Assembly (NCBI RefSeq): GCF_001434335.1
Contig: NZ_AZFM01000015.1
Coordinates: forward strand, 1 to 47,894
DNA length: 47,894 nucleotides
Direction of reading: 5' to 3'
Source: Lactobacillus kalixensis DSM 16043
GTDB lineage: Bacteria; Bacillota; Bacilli; Lactobacillales; Lactobacillaceae
The position numbers and the translations under genes are program-made. This document shows, in pieces, positions 14,357-22,887 of the stretch. Numbering within the stretch: position 1 is the stretch's first letter; each line of letters begins with the position of its first letter. The notes beneath the pieces are model-generated. The model was not told the origin of the DNA and did not search any database. It saw only the letters and a list, made by a program, of their open reading frames with translations.

Positions 14357-15664
14357 TTATTTATCGTTGTCGCTTGCTGCCTTTTCACCAAGCTTCTTTG
14401 CTTCTTCTTCGAAGTATTGACCCTTGTTAACTTGGTAGAATTGCTTGTAGCGGCCAACGTAGTTATGGAACATGTACTTCATCAAAAGCCAGCGCTTAAA
14501 GTTACGGTCCTTATCGTAAAAGACAGTTGTACCATAGCGCCCTTCATGAATAAGCTCTTCAGCGACACGTTTTGACTCATTGTCGTAAGCATATTCCTTG
14601 AAGATCTTAACTGGGACACCAAGCCACAAAATATGCTTAGATTTGAGCTTGTTACCATAAACAGTTTCTTTATCCTTCAAATTGTCTTCAACGTAGTCAT
14701 CAATGTACCACTTAGCTAAGTTATAACCGTTTAAAGTTACGTAGAAGCTTGAGCGGCCTTGACGCAAGTTGATTTCGAAGAACTTGTATTGACCATCACG
14801 CACATCGTATTTAATGTCGAAGTTAGCCATACCAGTGTAGTTCAAGTTTTCAAGGAAAGTTTGAACTTGTTCGTATAACTTTTCATCATATTCTGGCAAG
14901 ATCGTCATGTAGTTACCAATTGATTGTGGAGTTGGATCTTCCAAAAGTGGGTGCCCCAAGCACATCAGCTTAACTTGGTGATTCTTATCAACATAAGCAT
15001 TCAAAGTTCTCATGTTGGAATCATCCCCTGGGATAAAGTCTTGCAAGATCAAGTCTTCAGTATAACCGTGAGTGTAAATTTTACCCACAATATCAGCAAG
15101 TTCAGCTTCATCGTGAATAGTAAAAGTCTTTTTATGGCCTTCAAATTGGCAGTTAAGCCATGAAACAGGATCTTCTGGCTTAAGTTCTACTGGGTAATCA
15201 AATGGAATTGTCAAGTAGTTTTCTGCCTTGTAATCATCCATAGTGATGATCTTGGTCTTAGGATAAGGTAAGCCGTACTTTTCAGCAGTCTTATAGAAGC
15301 CTTCCTTTGAAATCAAAACTTCAAGCAAGTCATAATCGATATAAGGAACAACAAAGACCTTGCTCAATTCTTCCTTGTGCTTGGCAAGAAGTTCAGCATA
15401 GCCATCCCCACAAGCAATTAAAATAACTGGTTCTTCATGATCCTTGTAGATCTCCATTTCCTTGTGCATTACATCCATAAAAGTTGGATCAGCGCTAAAG
15501 CCGTGGTGCAAGTGCACATCTACGATCTTAGAATAGCGTGTAGCTGCTAATTGAACATCAGCTAACGCTTTAACTTTAATTCCGTAGGCTTCATTAAATG
15601 AACGAGCCATCCCATAAACATTAATATCACTACCCAATAAAATTGGCGTAAATTTTTTAGTCAT
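14357..15664 (-). CDS. aslA: D-aspartate ligase (ATP-grasp), peptidoglycan cross-bridge
   Basis: 435 residues, close to the length I recall for the Enterococcus faecium enzyme Asl(fm), which adds D-aspartate to the Lys side chain of UDP-MurNAc-pentapeptide. From memory of that protein, the opening PILLGSDINVYGMARSFNEA, LLIACGDGYAEL-like segment, PGDDSNMRTLNAYVD, LGHPLLEDPTPQSIGNY, FEINLRQGRSS and RYGTTVFY blocks match closely. The ATP-grasp fold is visible with metal-binding FEINLR near residue 300. Soluble, acting on the cytoplasmic precursor. Annotation pipelines often call it only carboxylate-amine ligase. It follows asnH by 20 nt in one operon, which fits: AsnH then amidates the D-Asp to D-Asn in lactic acid bacteria. 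The assignment is confident, the Lactobacillus substrate is by homology. Confidence 0.88.
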   Translation of the reverse strand: MTKKFTPILLGSDINVYGMARSFNEAYGIKVKALADVQLAATRYSKIVDVHLHHGFSADPTFMDVMHKEMEIYKDHEEPVILIACGDGYAELLAKHKEELSKVFVVPYIDYDLLEVLISKEGFYKTAEKYGLPYPKTKIITMDDYKAENYLTIPFDYPVELKPEDPVSWLNCQFEGHKKTFTIHDEAELADIVGKIYTHGYTEDLILQDFIPGDDSNMRTLNAYVDKNHQVKLMCLGHPLLEDPTPQSIGNYMTILPEYDEKLYEQVQTFLENLNYTGMANFDIKYDVRDGQYKFFEINLRQGRSSFYVTLNGYNLAKWYIDDYVEDNLKDKETVYGNKLKSKHILWLGVPVKIFKEYAYDNESKRVAEELIHEGRYGTTVFYDKDRNFKRWLLMKYMFHNYVGRYKQFYQVNKGQYFEEEAKKLGEKAASDNDK

Positions 15665-15684
15665 TTTAACCCAAAACTTCCTAA

Positions 15685-17634
15685 CTAAACTAACTTGCCT
15701 TGTTCAATCAAACTAGCAACTTCCGGCTGTACGTGCTGGTACTTCTTAACAGTGCCACTATAATCAACAAAGAATAACTTGTACCAAACAAGGAAAGTAT
15801 AAATTGCCCAGATTTGACGACGGTGTGAGCCATCACCGTTGAAGTTATCATCTAATAACTTCAAAATCTTTTCTTGATCAAAGATATCATTTACAAAATC
15901 AGCTTCAAATAGTTCACGAACTTGCTTGTAGAAGCGTGGTTCTTGGAGCCATTGTTTAATTGGAGTTGGGAAGCCTAACTTAGGACGCTTAGCCCATTCT
16001 TCAGGTAAGACCTTTTCTGAAGCTTTACGAAGTGCATACTTAGTATCATGGCAATTAACCAAGTACTTGGTTGGAATTGAATTAGCTAATTCCGCAATTT
16101 TCTTATCAAGATATGGCACACGTAATTCAAGTGAGTGGGCCATTGATATCTTATCAGCTTTTTGTTCAATATCGTTAAGCATAAAGTGATGCAAATCAAT
16201 ATATTGCATTTGCTTAACTTCATCAATGTCCTTAACCTTCTTGAAGTCCTTTTGGTAAATTCCGTTAACAGTTAACTTGTTACGATAAGTTGGTTGAAGG
16301 ACTGCGTTAGCATCTTGTGAAGTAAAGATAGTTGGGTAATCCATATCGTAGATTACTGATTGACCAACATAGAATTCACTTGGTTCAGCTAAGTTAGTGT
16401 ACATGTGAACCTTACCTGGGAAGTTAGGCATCTTCTTGATCTTATGAGCAAGCTTAATGCGTTTATTCTTAGGTAACTTCTTAAGTTCAGACGTAAAGAC
16501 TTTGATAACATCGTTATGCGTATGCATTCCATAGTTAACGTAGCCGGCAAATAATTCATCTGCACCTTCACCAGACAAAGCAACAGTAACGTGCTTACGA
16601 GCTAATTTACATAAGTACCATAATGGAATAATTGATGGATTAGCATCAGGTTCATCCATGTGGTATTGCATTTCTGCGAAGTCTCTCATTGCTTCATCAG
16701 CATCAACCTTGTCACTGAAGAAGTGCCAGCCATTGATATCTGATAATGCCTTAGCCTTTGAAGCTTCATCATAAGTTGAATCGTCAAAGGAAATTGAGAA
16801 AACATCATCTGGATCAAGTAATGAAGTTAAAAAACTTGAGTCCACACCTTCTGATAAGAAAGCACCAACTGGCACATCAGCGTTTCTGTACAAATCAACA
16901 GTTTCTTTTAAGTCTTCGTTGATCTTTTGAACAGTTTCTTCGAAGCTTAAGTTATTTTCTTTGTATTCAGCGTCCCAGTATTGGTGAGTTTTCATTTCAC
17001 CATCCTTGTATTCGAACCAGTGACCTGGCTTGAAGCGATAAACTCCCTTAAAGAAAGTCTCCTCAAGATCGTTATATTGGTTCATTAAATATGGCTTAAC
17101 TGCTTCAACGTTTAATTCACGCTTGAAGCTTGGATATTCTAAGAAACTCTTCAATTCTGAGCCAACTAACAGATGACCATCTTGATTGCTGTAGTACATT
17201 GGCTTGATTCCGAAGAAGTCACGCGCACCATAAAGAGTCTTGTTATTGTCATCCCAGATTAAGAAGGCGAACATCCCGCGAACTCGCTTAAGAAGACCAT
17301 CCATACCCCATTCTTCATACCCGTGAAGAAGCACTTCAGTATCAGCTTTAGTGGTAAAAGTATGTCCTGCTTCAATTAATTCTTTTCTTAATGGTTTAAA
17401 GTTATAAATTTCACCGTTGAAGATAATTGCTCTAGTTTTATCTTCATTGTAAATTGGTTGACTACCACCACGAAGGTCAATGATTGAAAGTCTTCTAAAA
17501 CCAAGTGCAACTTGATCATTAGTGTAATAACCATCAGAACTTGGGCCACGGTGTTTAATAGTTGCCATCATCTTACCGATGACAGCTTGTTTGTCATTTA
17601 TTTTTGGATCATAAAAGGCAACAATTCCACACAT
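15685..17634 (-). CDS. asnH: AsnH-type asparagine synthase (glutamine-hydrolysing), likely D-Asp bridge amidase
   Basis: 649 residues. An N-terminal class II glutamine amidotransferase domain with the catalytic Cys2 (MCGIVAFYD) and a C-terminal ATP-pyrophosphatase synthetase domain with the PP-loop LSEGVDSS near residue 262 (SEGVDSS rather than the SGGLDSS of free-Asn synthases) and SGEGADELFAGY. Such proteins can make free asparagine or, as AsnH of Lactococcus lactis, amidate D-Asp in the peptidoglycan bridge. Immediate linkage to the D-aspartate ligase gene favours the wall role here; this is inference. The promoter at 17717-17745 has a 17-bp spacer. If a free asparagine synthetase is encoded elsewhere, that would strengthen the wall role. 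Confidence 0.88.
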   Translation of the reverse strand: MCGIVAFYDPKINDKQAVIGKMMATIKHRGPSSDGYYTNDQVALGFRRLSIIDLRGGSQPIYNEDKTRAIIFNGEIYNFKPLRKELIEAGHTFTTKADTEVLLHGYEEWGMDGLLKRVRGMFAFLIWDDNNKTLYGARDFFGIKPMYYSNQDGHLLVGSELKSFLEYPSFKRELNVEAVKPYLMNQYNDLEETFFKGVYRFKPGHWFEYKDGEMKTHQYWDAEYKENNLSFEETVQKINEDLKETVDLYRNADVPVGAFLSEGVDSSFLTSLLDPDDVFSISFDDSTYDEASKAKALSDINGWHFFSDKVDADEAMRDFAEMQYHMDEPDANPSIIPLWYLCKLARKHVTVALSGEGADELFAGYVNYGMHTHNDVIKVFTSELKKLPKNKRIKLAHKIKKMPNFPGKVHMYTNLAEPSEFYVGQSVIYDMDYPTIFTSQDANAVLQPTYRNKLTVNGIYQKDFKKVKDIDEVKQMQYIDLHHFMLNDIEQKADKISMAHSLELRVPYLDKKIAELANSIPTKYLVNCHDTKYALRKASEKVLPEEWAKRPKLGFPTPIKQWLQEPRFYKQVRELFEADFVNDIFDQEKILKLLDDNFNGDGSHRRQIWAIYTFLVWYKLFFVDYSGTVKKYQHVQPEVASLIEQGKLV

Positions 17635-17716
17635 AATAACTTCCCTTACTTTATAATCTCGATTGTTTTAATTTCGTTTTCTAATAAGTTCATCCGTATT
17701 TTATATGAACTTTTCT

Positions 17717-17745
17717 ATTATAAGCTATAGACTTGCAATAGCCAA
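17717..17745 (-). promoter_or_regulatory. Promoter of asnH-aslA operon
   Basis: On the minus strand, TTGGCT (17745-17740) and TATAAT (17722-17717) are separated by 17 bp. About 80 nt of leader precede the ATG at 17634. A perfect -10, a moderate -35. Confidence 0.6.
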
Positions 17746-17764
17746 ATAGCTGATCGATTCTTAA

Positions 17765-19162
17765 CTAAATGAAAAAGATTTTACGTTTACTTGCAGCACC
17801 GTAGCCGAAAACTTGTAAACGATTGCGCTTAATATCAACGTTAACAATATAACCAGCATATTCAGTTGGCGTATCAATCTTGCGATTCCAATTCTTATTA
17901 TATTTTGTCGTCAAAGAATGATTTTGTCCCATTAGTGCTGAACAATTGAACAAGATGTATTGAATGCCATTAATACGATATTGATCTTCACGATGACGGT
18001 GACCACAGAAGTAAGCAACGATTCTCGCATCTTCAATATTAGTAAAATCAAAATCGTTAGATAAGCGAAATTCCGGTGGCACATCCAAGCTAGTATGCAT
18101 CCGCCCCTTTTCCTTTTGGTTAAAAGCAACCAATAATTCGTGAAGTGAGCGGCCATTGTACTTCAAAGCATTTGAGCCTTTGCGATTAATCGGATTAGCA
18201 TGGCTCATAAAGATAATCCGCTTGCCTGAAGAATGTGACAAAATTTCGATGATTTCTTCGATTTGATCTTCACGAACTGCTAAAGTAATCTTTTCATCAT
18301 ACTTCTTTTGTTCTTTATTGTTTAACACATACGGCACATCTGATGTATTAACAGAAATCACACGAACACGGTCAATATCAAAGTATGAAACACCATGCTG
18401 TTTAGAAACATAATTAATCTTGGCTTGGCGGTACATTTCTGGCCACATAATATTTTCAAATTCGTTTTCTGGAAAAGATGCTCTCAGATCATGATGCTCA
18501 TCGAACTTATCGTTTTCATCATGGTTACCCTTAATTGTTAAGTAAGGCACTCTGTCGGACTTAAATGCATCACGCAATTTAATTAGTTCACCTTCACTAA
18601 CTAATCCAGCATCTGAGCCATCGATCCAGTCACCTAAGTGTGCCTTCAAATCAACAATTCCTGATTGATCGAGATATGAAAACTCGCGAACATGAGTCAA
18701 CCCATTCCACCCGTAGAAGTCGATACTGTTTTTATCCTTAAAGTGTGTATCAGTAATAACACTGATATTAACGGAATCTTTGCCATCTCTAATGTGATTT
18801 TTGACAAATTTAAGGTAACTATCTAAATATTCTTCCACTTGGTAGCGGCGGCCAGTTTTTTCATTTTTAAAAGCGAGATATCTCCCCAAATCTTCGTTAA
18901 ACTTACGAACATATTCTGGAGCTAATTTTTGTGTGCTTTCTGGACTAAGTGCCTGGCGTAAATTACCTTTATCATCGCGGTATACTGTTAAAACATAATT
19001 TTTCTTACCAGGTGTTTCATCATCAGCACCCACATTATATTCACCGATTGTTGTATATCTTTGCATCGGATCAAATTCTATGCCATTTTTACGAACTGCG
19101 GATTGCTTACGCATTCCAGCAGCCTTATCAATCAATCCTTTGCCAAATTTAAAAATCCCCAT
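17765..19162 (-). CDS. Calcineurin-like metallophosphoesterase
   Basis: 465 residues from ATG 19162 (MGIFKFGKGL), with GAGG 6 nt upstream; a TTG in the same frame 12 nt earlier is possible but less likely. The first 130 residues are an uncharacterised, basic N-terminal region. Then the metallophosphoesterase fold: DTHF (metal site 1), GDWIDG, GNHDEND, SHANP and GHRHRED, all five metal-binding motifs intact in the usual order. No signal peptide or membrane segment, so it is cytoplasmic. The substrate is unknown; such enzymes include phosphodiesterases, phosphatases and nucleases. It lies 18 nt after a small conserved gene (19181-19666) and forms an operon with it. Confidence 0.85.
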   Translation of the reverse strand: MGIFKFGKGLIDKAAGMRKQSAVRKNGIEFDPMQRYTTIGEYNVGADDETPGKKNYVLTVYRDDKGNLRQALSPESTQKLAPEYVRKFNEDLGRYLAFKNEKTGRRYQVEEYLDSYLKFVKNHIRDGKDSVNISVITDTHFKDKNSIDFYGWNGLTHVREFSYLDQSGIVDLKAHLGDWIDGSDAGLVSEGELIKLRDAFKSDRVPYLTIKGNHDENDKFDEHHDLRASFPENEFENIMWPEMYRQAKINYVSKQHGVSYFDIDRVRVISVNTSDVPYVLNNKEQKKYDEKITLAVREDQIEEIIEILSHSSGKRIIFMSHANPINRKGSNALKYNGRSLHELLVAFNQKEKGRMHTSLDVPPEFRLSNDFDFTNIEDARIVAYFCGHRHREDQYRINGIQYILFNCSALMGQNHSLTTKYNKNWNRKIDTPTEYAGYIVNVDIKRNRLQVFGYGAASKRKIFFI

Positions 19163-19180
19163 ACTTCGCCTCAAAAACTC

Positions 19181-19666
19181 TTATACGTTTTTTGACAAAC
19201 TATAAGCAGCAAGTCCCAATGACAAGACAGCGTCCTTAGATAATACTTCTTGCAAGTCCTTAGCAGCAATCGCTTGAACTGCGCCAATAACTTTAAGACT
19301 GTAAGTTAAGACGTGGTAGTCAACTTCTGCATTATAAAGATCATCTTCATATGGATCTTCGTGGTTGTAAGTCAAATTAATTTCATCTTTATCAACATAA
19401 CCATCAACGTGGTTAGTCAAGATACGGTCGTGCAAATCAACCAATTTATCTGACAGGTTAAGTAAAGTGAGCTTGTGGTCACTTTCTGCTTGATAGTATT
19501 GTTCTTCTGTCATGTCTAAGTAATCCTTAATTGGATTATTAAGAACGCCCAAACTATCAATAACCTTGTAAACAGCTTCTGCATCAAAGTTTTGTTCGCC
19601 GCTTAAGATTTTGTCTTGTGATAAGGCCAAATCATCAGCGAGCATCATGGTATCTAGCTTTTCCAT
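19181..19666 (-). CDS. Conserved protein of unknown function (161 aa)
   Basis: 161 residues from ATG 19666 (MEKLDTMMLA), chosen because AGGAGGG stands just upstream; the longer frame from 19687 has no such site. Mostly helical and acidic, with no signal peptide, membrane segment or recognised motif. A TATAAT-like -10 lies at 19691-19696 on the minus strand. It is followed by a metallophosphoesterase 18 nt away on the same strand, so the two probably act together or are co-regulated. I do not recognise the family. Confidence 0.75.
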   Translation of the reverse strand: MEKLDTMMLADDLALSQDKILSGEQNFDAEAVYKVIDSLGVLNNPIKDYLDMTEEQYYQAESDHKLTLLNLSDKLVDLHDRILTNHVDGYVDKDEINLTYNHEDPYEDDLYNAEVDYHVLTYSLKVIGAVQAIAAKDLQEVLSKDAVLSLGLAAYSLSKNV

Positions 19667-19756
19667 ACTTGCCCTCCTAAAATTCACCCTATATTATAAC
19701 AAAAATAGCCAGAGATTCTCAGTACTCTTGCTTAAATTTGTATTTTTTAAACTTTT

Positions 19757-19801
19757 TTAGAAAAAAATCACCCTTTTTTGCGAATTTAATTATAGAGGGG
19801 T
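19757..19801 (+). promoter_or_regulatory. 45-bp promoter-like block of tag, shared with rpn
   Basis: The plus-strand copy of the block seen at 4664-4708 (minus), with the same core and exactly the same 36-nt distance to the start codon. AAAGGAG follows within that leader. Two unlinked genes 15 kb apart sharing a block with fixed spacing suggests a shared regulator or sigma factor. Confidence 0.6.
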
Positions 19802-19837
19802 TTTTACCTACTTATTTTTCTTAAAGGAGTTTTTGAA

Positions 19838-20416
19838 ATGAATCAAACAAATATCGCTAACTTACGTTGCCCATGGGGACAAACTCGTGACGAAATTATT
19901 CAAGAATTTCACGATCATGAATGGGGCAAGTTAAAGCTCGATGACAATTATTTGTATGAAATGCTGGTTTTGCAGCTGTTTCAATCAGGCCTTAACTGGC
20001 GCGTGATTTTGCATAAACGTGAAAATTTCCGCAAAGCTTTTAAGGATTTCGATCCAGTAAAAGTCGCAGCACTAACTGATAAGGAAATTAATGACATGTG
20101 CAATGACAGCTCCATCATCCGTAATCGCCGCAAGATTGAAGCGGCAGTGAAAAATGCTAAATCCGTTATAATTGTTTCTGCAAAATACGGCAGCTTCGCC
20201 AAGTATTTGCAAAACATTATTCCAGTGCAAATTGTGCATGATCCTGAGATTTACGAAGATGTGCCCTATTCCAGTGATCTTTCAACGAAATTATCATTGC
20301 AGATGAAAGCTGACGGCTTTTTCTTCGTAGGACCAATTGTCATCTATTCTTACTTACAAAGTATCGGCTTGATCAATGATCATATTGAATGTTGTCCATT
20401 TAAGTATGAGGGCTAA
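19838..20416 (+). CDS. tag: DNA-3-methyladenine glycosylase I
   Basis: 192 residues. Base-excision repair enzyme that removes 3-methyladenine from alkylated DNA. Zinc ligands typical of Tag appear: the N-terminal Cys in LRCPWG, His in HDHEWG, and C-terminal H and C in NDHIECC. The helix-hairpin-helix-like core shows FQSGLNWRVILHKRENFRKAF, where the SGLNW loop forms the base pocket, and YSYLQSIGLINDH near the end. Length fits the family (about 185-195). Start ATG with AAAGGAG 7 nt before. Flanked upstream by the shared 45-bp block and downstream by a terminator. Confidence 0.95.
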   Translation: MNQTNIANLRCPWGQTRDEIIQEFHDHEWGKLKLDDNYLYEMLVLQLFQSGLNWRVILHKRENFRKAFKDFDPVKVAALTDKEINDMCNDSSIIRNRRKIEAAVKNAKSVIIVSAKYGSFAKYLQNIIPVQIVHDPEIYEDVPYSSDLSTKLSLQMKADGFFFVGPIVIYSYLQSIGLINDHIECCPFKYEG

Positions 20417-20420
20417 ATAA

Positions 20421-20450
20421 AAGGAGACTGGAAAACCAGCCTCCTTTTTT
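20421..20450 (+). terminator. Intrinsic terminator between convergent tag and phnE2
   Basis: AAGGAGACTGG/CCAGCCTCCTT with an AAAA loop and one mismatch, followed by six T. The minus-strand side also has a T-rich tract, so it can serve both. Confidence 0.85.
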
Positions 20451-20470
20451 AGGAATTAATAGTCTTATAG

Positions 20471-21283
20471 TTATACTAACTTCTTACGGATCATACCTGA
20501 AATCCAGTCAATCATAACCACCATGATAATGATTCCAAGCAAGATGATACCAACACGATTCCATTGACGATATTGAAGTGCAATGATCAATGGGTAACCA
20601 ATACCACCGGCACCAACCAAACCAAGGATGGATGCTGAACGAATTGAAACATCGAAACGGTAAAGTGTATTAGAAATCAAAGCTGGCATCAAGTTAGGCA
20701 TCGTTGAAAACATAACAATATTGAACTTAGAGCCACCAACTGAAGTAACAGCTTCATTTGGACCATCTTCCAAGTTTTCAATTGCTTCTGAGAACAGCTT
20801 AGCAAGCATCCCCACTGAATGGAAACCTAAAGCCAAAACACCAGCTGCAGAACCAGGTCCAACTGCCTTAATGAACATCAATGCTAAAACAATTTCTGGA
20901 AATGAACGGATAATTGCCAAAACAATCTTACCAATTCTTGAATTGTACCATTTCTTATGACGTGTATTTGCTGCCCAGAAGGCAAATGGCAATGAAATAA
21001 TTGCAGAAATAAATGTACCTAAGAAAGCAATACAAATAGTTTCCCATAATTGTGAGATTAAATCTTCACCAGTTCCGTTATAAACATATGACCAATCTGG
21101 GTGGAAAATCCCACTAATAATTGCTCCAGCAATCTGACCTGCAGTAGCTTTAATCCCACCAAAGTCAATACCAGTACATGACCAAATAATGATCAAAATT
21201 GTAGCAATCGCAAGTGCCCAGTGCGTGATTTGTTTCTTTCGATCAACAGGCTTTGAAGGTAATTTCTTATATGTAGTATCCAT
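20471..21283 (-). CDS. phnE: Phosphonate-type ABC transporter permease
   Basis: 270 residues with about six hydrophobic segments and a single C-terminal domain containing the ABC permease EAA-type loop (VGGSKFNIVMFSTMPNLMPAL), conserved in PhnE-like proteins. It overlaps the stop codon of the upstream permease gene by one base. It forms the second membrane subunit of the system with the 21283-22083 gene. Lactobacillus Phn systems are not usually accompanied by C-P lyase genes, so the imported substrate (phosphonate, phosphite or other phosphate ester) is unknown. Confidence 0.92.
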   Translation of the reverse strand: MDTTYKKLPSKPVDRKKQITHWALAIATILIIIWSCTGIDFGGIKATAGQIAGAIISGIFHPDWSYVYNGTGEDLISQLWETICIAFLGTFISAIISLPFAFWAANTRHKKWYNSRIGKIVLAIIRSFPEIVLALMFIKAVGPGSAAGVLALGFHSVGMLAKLFSEAIENLEDGPNEAVTSVGGSKFNIVMFSTMPNLMPALISNTLYRFDVSIRSASILGLVGAGGIGYPLIIALQYRQWNRVGIILLGIIIMVVMIDWISGMIRKKLV

Positions 21284-22083
21284 TATCTCATCAACGCCTC
21301 CCGTGATTTAGATGAAACATAGTCAATGATGACAACGACAACGATAATAACAATGATGATCGTACCAGTCTTGGCGTAGTCGAAGACCTGCAAAGTTTGT
21401 TGCAAGTAAAGACCAATACCACCGGCACCAATATAACCAAGAACTGTTGAAGCTCTGACATTAATTTCAAATGCATACAAGCAGTATGAAATGAAGTAAG
21501 TCATAATTTGTGGCAAAACTGCAAACCAAATAATTTGGAGTTTATTAGCACCTACAGCTGTTAAAGCTTCAATTGGACCCGGATCAATTGTTTCAATTGC
21601 TTCATAGAACAACTTAACAACAACACCAAAGGTAAAAACTGATAAAGCTAAAATACCGGCTACAGGTCCAATACCCACAATCGCTACGAAGACAGCACCT
21701 AAGAGCAAGTCTGGAATTGTTCTAATGATGTTCATAATGAAACGAAGAACACCAGTAACTACTTTGTTCTTAACAATATTGCGGGCAATAAGTAGTGAAT
21801 AGATAAAAGCTACAACAGAACCGATAACAGTACCTAAAACTGCCATCTTAATAGTTTCTAAAACTAAAGGAACAACTGCACTAAAGTAGCTCCAATCTGG
21901 GTGAGCCATTTGGATGAAAATATCCGCAAATTGACTGAAGTTTTCAAACAAGACACTGATATGAGTATTAGTGACATTGATTGAAATGAACAAACCAGCA
22001 ATCATAATAATAGCCCAGACCAGATTCATGATATGAAATTTCTTCTTAGGTAATTCCATTAAATCTTGATCTCGATTACTCAT
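21283..22083 (-). CDS. phnE: Phosphonate-type ABC transporter permease
   Basis: 266 residues from ATG 22083 (MSNRDQDLME), chosen because AAGGAGG lies just upstream; the longer frame from 22149 has no such site and overlaps the ATPase. Six or so hydrophobic segments and the permease EAA-type loop VGANKLQIIWFAVLPQIM. It is a paralog of the next permease. Its stop codon shares a base with the following ATG (TAATG), so translation is coupled. Its expression is downstream of the frameshifted phnC. Confidence 0.92.
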   Translation of the reverse strand: MSNRDQDLMELPKKKFHIMNLVWAIIMIAGLFISINVTNTHISVLFENFSQFADIFIQMAHPDWSYFSAVVPLVLETIKMAVLGTVIGSVVAFIYSLLIARNIVKNKVVTGVLRFIMNIIRTIPDLLLGAVFVAIVGIGPVAGILALSVFTFGVVVKLFYEAIETIDPGPIEALTAVGANKLQIIWFAVLPQIMTYFISYCLYAFEINVRASTVLGYIGAGGIGLYLQQTLQVFDYAKTGTIIIVIIVVVVIIDYVSSKSREALMR

Positions 22084-22084
22084 A

Positions 22085-22859
22085 CTACTCCTCCTTGTTT
22101 CCGTCTCCACCGTTATAAATATCGGTAAAGACTGATTCAGAGGTTTCACTCATCTTGCCGTCATAAACAACTTGACCTGCTCGAATACCGATTACGCGCT
22201 TACCAAATTGACGTGCTAATTCAACACTGTGCAAGTTGGCAACAACGGTCATGCCATACTTTTCATTAAGCATTTTCAAGTCATTCATAACCTTAAGTGA
22301 TGTTTGAGGATCCAAAGATGCAGTTGGTTCATCAGCTAAGATAATCTTAGGATCTTGAGTTAACACACGTGCAATTGCGACACGTTGTTGTTGACCACCA
22401 GATAATTTCTGCACGTGCATATACCTTATCTGCCAAGTCAACTTGTTGCAAAGCTTCATATGCCTTTTGTTTATCTTCTTTAGAAAACATATTGAATGTA
22501 GTCTTCCAAGTTGGATAATAAGCAACTCGACCAGTTAAAACGTTACGTAAAACGCTTGAACGCTTAACTAAGTTGAAATTCTGGAAAATCATTCCGATAT
22601 TACGGCGAATCAGGCGTAAATTCTTTCCTTTAGCTTTAGTAATTGATTGACCATCAATTGAAATATCACCTTCAGAAATATCATGAAGACGGTTGATTGA
22701 GCGCAATAATGTTGACTTACCGGCACCAGATAAACCTACAATAACGACGAATTCACCTTTATTGATGGTTAAATTGATATCCTTCAAACCGACAGTCCCG
22801 TTATCATAAACTTTGGTAACGTCTTTTAATTTGATCATTGGCTTTATGGAATCTGCCAT
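22085..22859 (-). pseudogene. phnC: Phosphonate-type ABC transporter ATP-binding protein, frameshifted
   Basis: Two overlapping frames cover one PhnC-like ATPase. The first, from ATG 22859, holds Walker [10 protein letters not shown] and the Q-loop region MIFQNFNL, reads to ...DKVYARAE, then runs into nonsense near 22347. The second, in the +1 frame, resumes with [16 protein letters not shown] (signature) and holds Walker [13 protein letters not shown]. An extra base in the TTT at 22406-22408 (plus strand) explains the shift; removing one restores one continuous ATPase of about 257 residues. As sequenced, no full ATPase is made. A sequencing or assembly error is a real alternative, since the rest of the operon is intact. 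Confidence 0.85.
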
Positions 22860-22887
22860 TATAACTATTAACTCCCTATTCTATAAA

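Noticed and set aside
22085..22525. Separate ABC ATPase gene
   Set aside because: It is the second half of phnC after a one-base frameshift; it lacks Walker A and a ribosome binding site.
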